41,904 bases of DNA, taken from Lamprocystis purpurea DSM 4197. GTDB lineage: Bacteria; Pseudomonadota; Gammaproteobacteria; Chromatiales; Chromatiaceae. The notes under the pieces were generated by a model. The model ran no database searches, was not told where the DNA came from, and was given only the letters and a program-made list of their open reading frames with translations. The stretch lies in assembly GCF_000379525.1 (NCBI RefSeq), contig NZ_KB902386.1, positions 31,746-73,649 on the forward strand, in the 5' to 3' direction. Positions 41,493 to 41,904 of the stretch are shown piece after piece. Position numbers and translations under genes: made by a program. Each line of letters begins with the position of its first letter. Position 1 is the first letter of the stretch.

Positions 41493-41707
41493 AAGAAGCT
41501 CCCACTGGTGGTGATGGTGCTGGGACGGCGCTCCGCGGCGGGCGGTGGCCCGGCCCCGTCCGTCAGGCGGTAGATAGCCGAGGTGGGCAAACACAGCGGC
41601 TGACCGGGCAATCCAGGGCAGGCGAAGGTCGCGTTGTCGCTGGCGCATCCGGACAGCGCCGCCAGCGGGAACAGGACGAGCGGCCAGCACCAGCCGGCGC
41701 GGTTCAC
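41489..41707 (-). CDS. traV: TraV N-terminal half as a separate lipoprotein
   Basis: A 72-aa lipoprotein from GTG 41707: VNRAGWCWPLVLFPLAALSGCASDNATFACPGLPGQPLCLPTSAIYRLTDGAG. The lipobox is LSGC (Cys21). The following TFACPGLPGQPLCLPTSAIYRLTD matches the Cys pair and helix that open TraV proteins. The GTG overlaps the upstream stop (GTGA) with GGGAGG before it. With the next gene it appears to make up a TraV split in two, each half with its own lipid anchor. Confidence 0.72.
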   Translation of the reverse strand: MNRAGWCWPLVLFPLAALSGCASDNATFACPGLPGQPLCLPTSAIYRLTDGAGPPPAAERRPSTITTSGSFL

Positions 41708-41904
41708 TGCCCGCCCTCCCCGGCGTTGGGCACTGCCGTCGGGGTGCCGGCGAGCCACCCGGCGAGGTCATCCGGGCGGCCCTGATGGAGGCGTCCGTCG
41801 GGCGCGATCACGAAGGGGGTCCCTCCCACCCCGAACATCTGGGCCGTGATCAAGGTGCGCTGCGCTGTCTGCTGTCCGCAGGTGCCCGTCGCCGCCGGCA
41901 CGTC
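41704..41904 (-). CDS. dsbC: DsbC-like disulfide isomerase, C-terminal part (cut by window end)
   Basis: Sixty-six residues are present before the stop: DVPAATGTCGQQTAQRTLITAQMFGVGGTPFVIAPDGRLHQGRPDDLAGWLAG. The GTPFVIAPDGR cis-Pro loop and the final helix are those of thioredoxin-fold DsbC/TrbB proteins. The CxxC site and N-terminus lie past the right edge. F-type systems encode such enzymes to fold the Cys-rich TraN, TraU and TraV. Stop overlaps the next gene's GTG. Confidence 0.82.
   Translation of the reverse strand, partial: DVPAATGTCGQQTAQRTLITAQMFGVGGTPFVIAPDGRLHQGRPDDLAGWLAGTPTAVPNAGEGGQ

Overview
The window looks like part of a GC-rich gammaproteobacterial mobile element, either a conjugative plasmid or an integrative conjugative element (ICE). 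The F-type mating-pair genes in SXT/IncA-C-like order and the tRNA-Pro 3' fragment support Gammaproteobacteria. A purple-sulfur (Chromatiales) host is only a guess from base composition and protein flavour. No rRNA or chromosomal housekeeping block is present.

Left cargo (1-14.9 kb). Four co-directional, tightly packed plus-strand genes are the distal half of a type 2 BREX/Pgl phage-defence locus (pglY, pglZ, brxD, brxHI); pglW and the methylase pglX would lie off the left edge. Minus-strand accessory genes follow: a Fic AMPylase-like protein, an XRE/ImmA-IrrE regulator-protease whose PIN-domain partner survives only as a 48-codon stub, a metallo-beta-lactamase-fold hydrolase, and three small unknown genes. 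These three and the hydrolase form a four-gene operon, the first three joined by 1- and 4-nt overlaps.

Replication and integration (14.9-19.3 kb). Five direct 22-bp iterons, one inverted copy, a perfect DnaA box and an AT-rich stretch form an origin beside a plasmid-type initiator gene. Two helix-turn-helix genes flank a dyad-rich divergent promoter region. Next come the last 46 bp of a tRNA-Pro(CGG) gene, a tyrosine integrase and an excisionase-like gene. The tRNA fragment is not preceded by the tRNA 5' half, which is the arrangement of an attP on a circle or of a junction between tandem elements.

Recombination and maintenance operons (19.4-30.9 kb, minus strand). In order of transcription: ssb, a 58-aa membrane protein, bet/recT, a YqaJ exonuclease, a MoxR/CobS-like AAA ATPase, a WGR protein, DUF3150, an unknown protein and a CobT-like VWA protein; then a transglutaminase-like gene, three small genes, radC and a CHC2/Toprim primase, ending at an intrinsic terminator. 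Ten of these genes carry a repeated leader of alternating C-rich and G-rich blocks whose last part is complementary to the gene's own ribosome-binding site or start region. Two transcription units appear to begin at a shared two-hairpin upstream element. Four proteins end in SSB-like acidic-aromatic tips.

Conjugation (31-41.9 kb). An AcaB/DUF1845-like gene (plus strand) and a DUF2726 gene precede an F-type secretion operon on the minus strand: dsbC (cut by the window end), a traV split into two lipoproteins, a pilin, a small gene, traC, trbI, an S26 peptidase, a trbC-traW fusion, traU and traN. No relaxase or coupling protein lies in the window. Overall, a defence cargo rides on an element equipped to replicate, integrate, recombine and conjugate.
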